Source: Gammaproteobacteria bacterium
Lineage (GTDB): Bacteria > Pseudomonadota > Gammaproteobacteria > QOAV01
DNA length: 6,437 nucleotides
Reading direction: 5' to 3'
NCBI GenBank assembly: GCA_027067235.1
Contig: JALXFQ010000166.1
Coordinates: forward strand, 1 to 6,437
Part shown: piece after piece, positions 6,343-6,437 of the stretch
Layout: each line of letters starts with the position of its first letter
How positions within the stretch are numbered: the first letter of the stretch is position 1
Made by a program: the position numbers and the translations under genes
The notes under the pieces: generated by a model
What the model was told of the DNA's origin: nothing
Database searches by the model: none
What the model saw: only the letters and a program-made list of their open reading frames with translations

Positions 6343-6437
6343 CTAAGGGGGCGCGATTGTCCCATATTCGGGCGCCTTTGGAAAACACCCATCAACCAGA
6401 CGCTGCACCGGATTCGGGTGCGTAAAGAAGCGGTTTT
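6343..6437 (-). CDS. Possible 3' end of an unidentified gene (cut by right window edge)
   Basis: One minus-strand frame entering from the right edge reads NRFFTHPNPVQRLVDGCF (from 6435) then PKAPEYGTIAPP and stops at TAG (6345-6343), 15 bp before the start of the 115-aa gene. The composition looks protein-like, but 30 codons are too few to identify a family. A second minus-strand frame is also open across this stretch, so it may instead be non-coding upstream DNA. Confidence 0.3.
   Translation of the reverse strand, partial: NRFFTHPNPVQRLVDGCFPKAPEYGTIAPP
6356..6384 (-). promoter_or_regulatory. Candidate promoter for the 115-aa gene / pfp operon
   Basis: On the minus strand, TTTCCA (6384-6379, 4 of 6 to TTGACA) is followed after 17 bp by GACAAT (6361-6356, 4 of 6 to TATAAT), with TGG directly before it as an extended -10. 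Initiation near 6349 would leave a leader of about 20 nt. It overlaps the possible end of an upstream gene, so the operon could also be read through from there. Confidence 0.35.

Noticed and set aside
1..6437. CRISPR array, insertion sequence, tRNA or phage remnants
   Set aside because: No spaced repeats, terminal inverted repeats, transposase or cloverleaf sequence was seen. The window is ordinary core chromosome.

Overview
The window is a compact stretch of proteobacterial chromosome. It is GC-rich apart from one AT-rich intergenic region and is almost fully coding. Three things suggest a Beta- or Gammaproteobacterium, probably a methylotroph or chemolithotroph: the divergent pilM / mrcA pair, the family of the pyrophosphate-type phosphofructokinase, and the small conserved proteins around it. 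The organism assignment is an inference. No mobile element, tRNA, rRNA or CRISPR array was seen.

Left part (1-3831). A minus-strand gene, cut by the left edge, encodes the first 228 residues of PilM, the actin-like cytoplasmic protein of the type IV pilus alignment complex. It is the usual first gene of pilMNOPQ. Divergent from it, across an AT-rich region of 128 bp (686-813), lies mrcA/ponA. This encodes a complete class A penicillin-binding protein (PBP1a) with all glycosyltransferase and transpeptidase motifs. The region between them holds plausible promoters for both directions and a 7-bp direct repeat. Closely behind mrcA is a gene of about 200 codons for a conserved protein of uncertain function, perhaps a degenerate nucleotidyltransferase-like fold.

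Right part (3784-6437). A minus-strand gene cluster reads, in transcription order: a 115-aa conserved hypothetical protein, pfp (PPi-dependent 6-phosphofructokinase), a 73-aa conserved hypothetical protein, and a six-helix membrane protein resembling half of NnrS. Gaps are 34, 49 and 10 bp, and three of the four genes have good Shine-Dalgarno sequences, so one operon is likely. A candidate extended -10 promoter lies upstream of the 115-aa gene. It sits inside what may be the 3' end of another minus-strand gene cut by the right edge. The last gene of this operon and the gene behind mrcA run tail to tail and overlap by 48 bp, with no terminator hairpin seen between them.

How the genes fit together: the left half concerns cell-envelope machinery (pilus assembly and peptidoglycan synthesis). 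The right half is built around a reversible PPi-linked glycolytic step. I see no clear new defence system or mobile system. The least explained items are the companions of pfp, the unusual GGGDS motif in Pfp, and the layout of the divergent promoter region.
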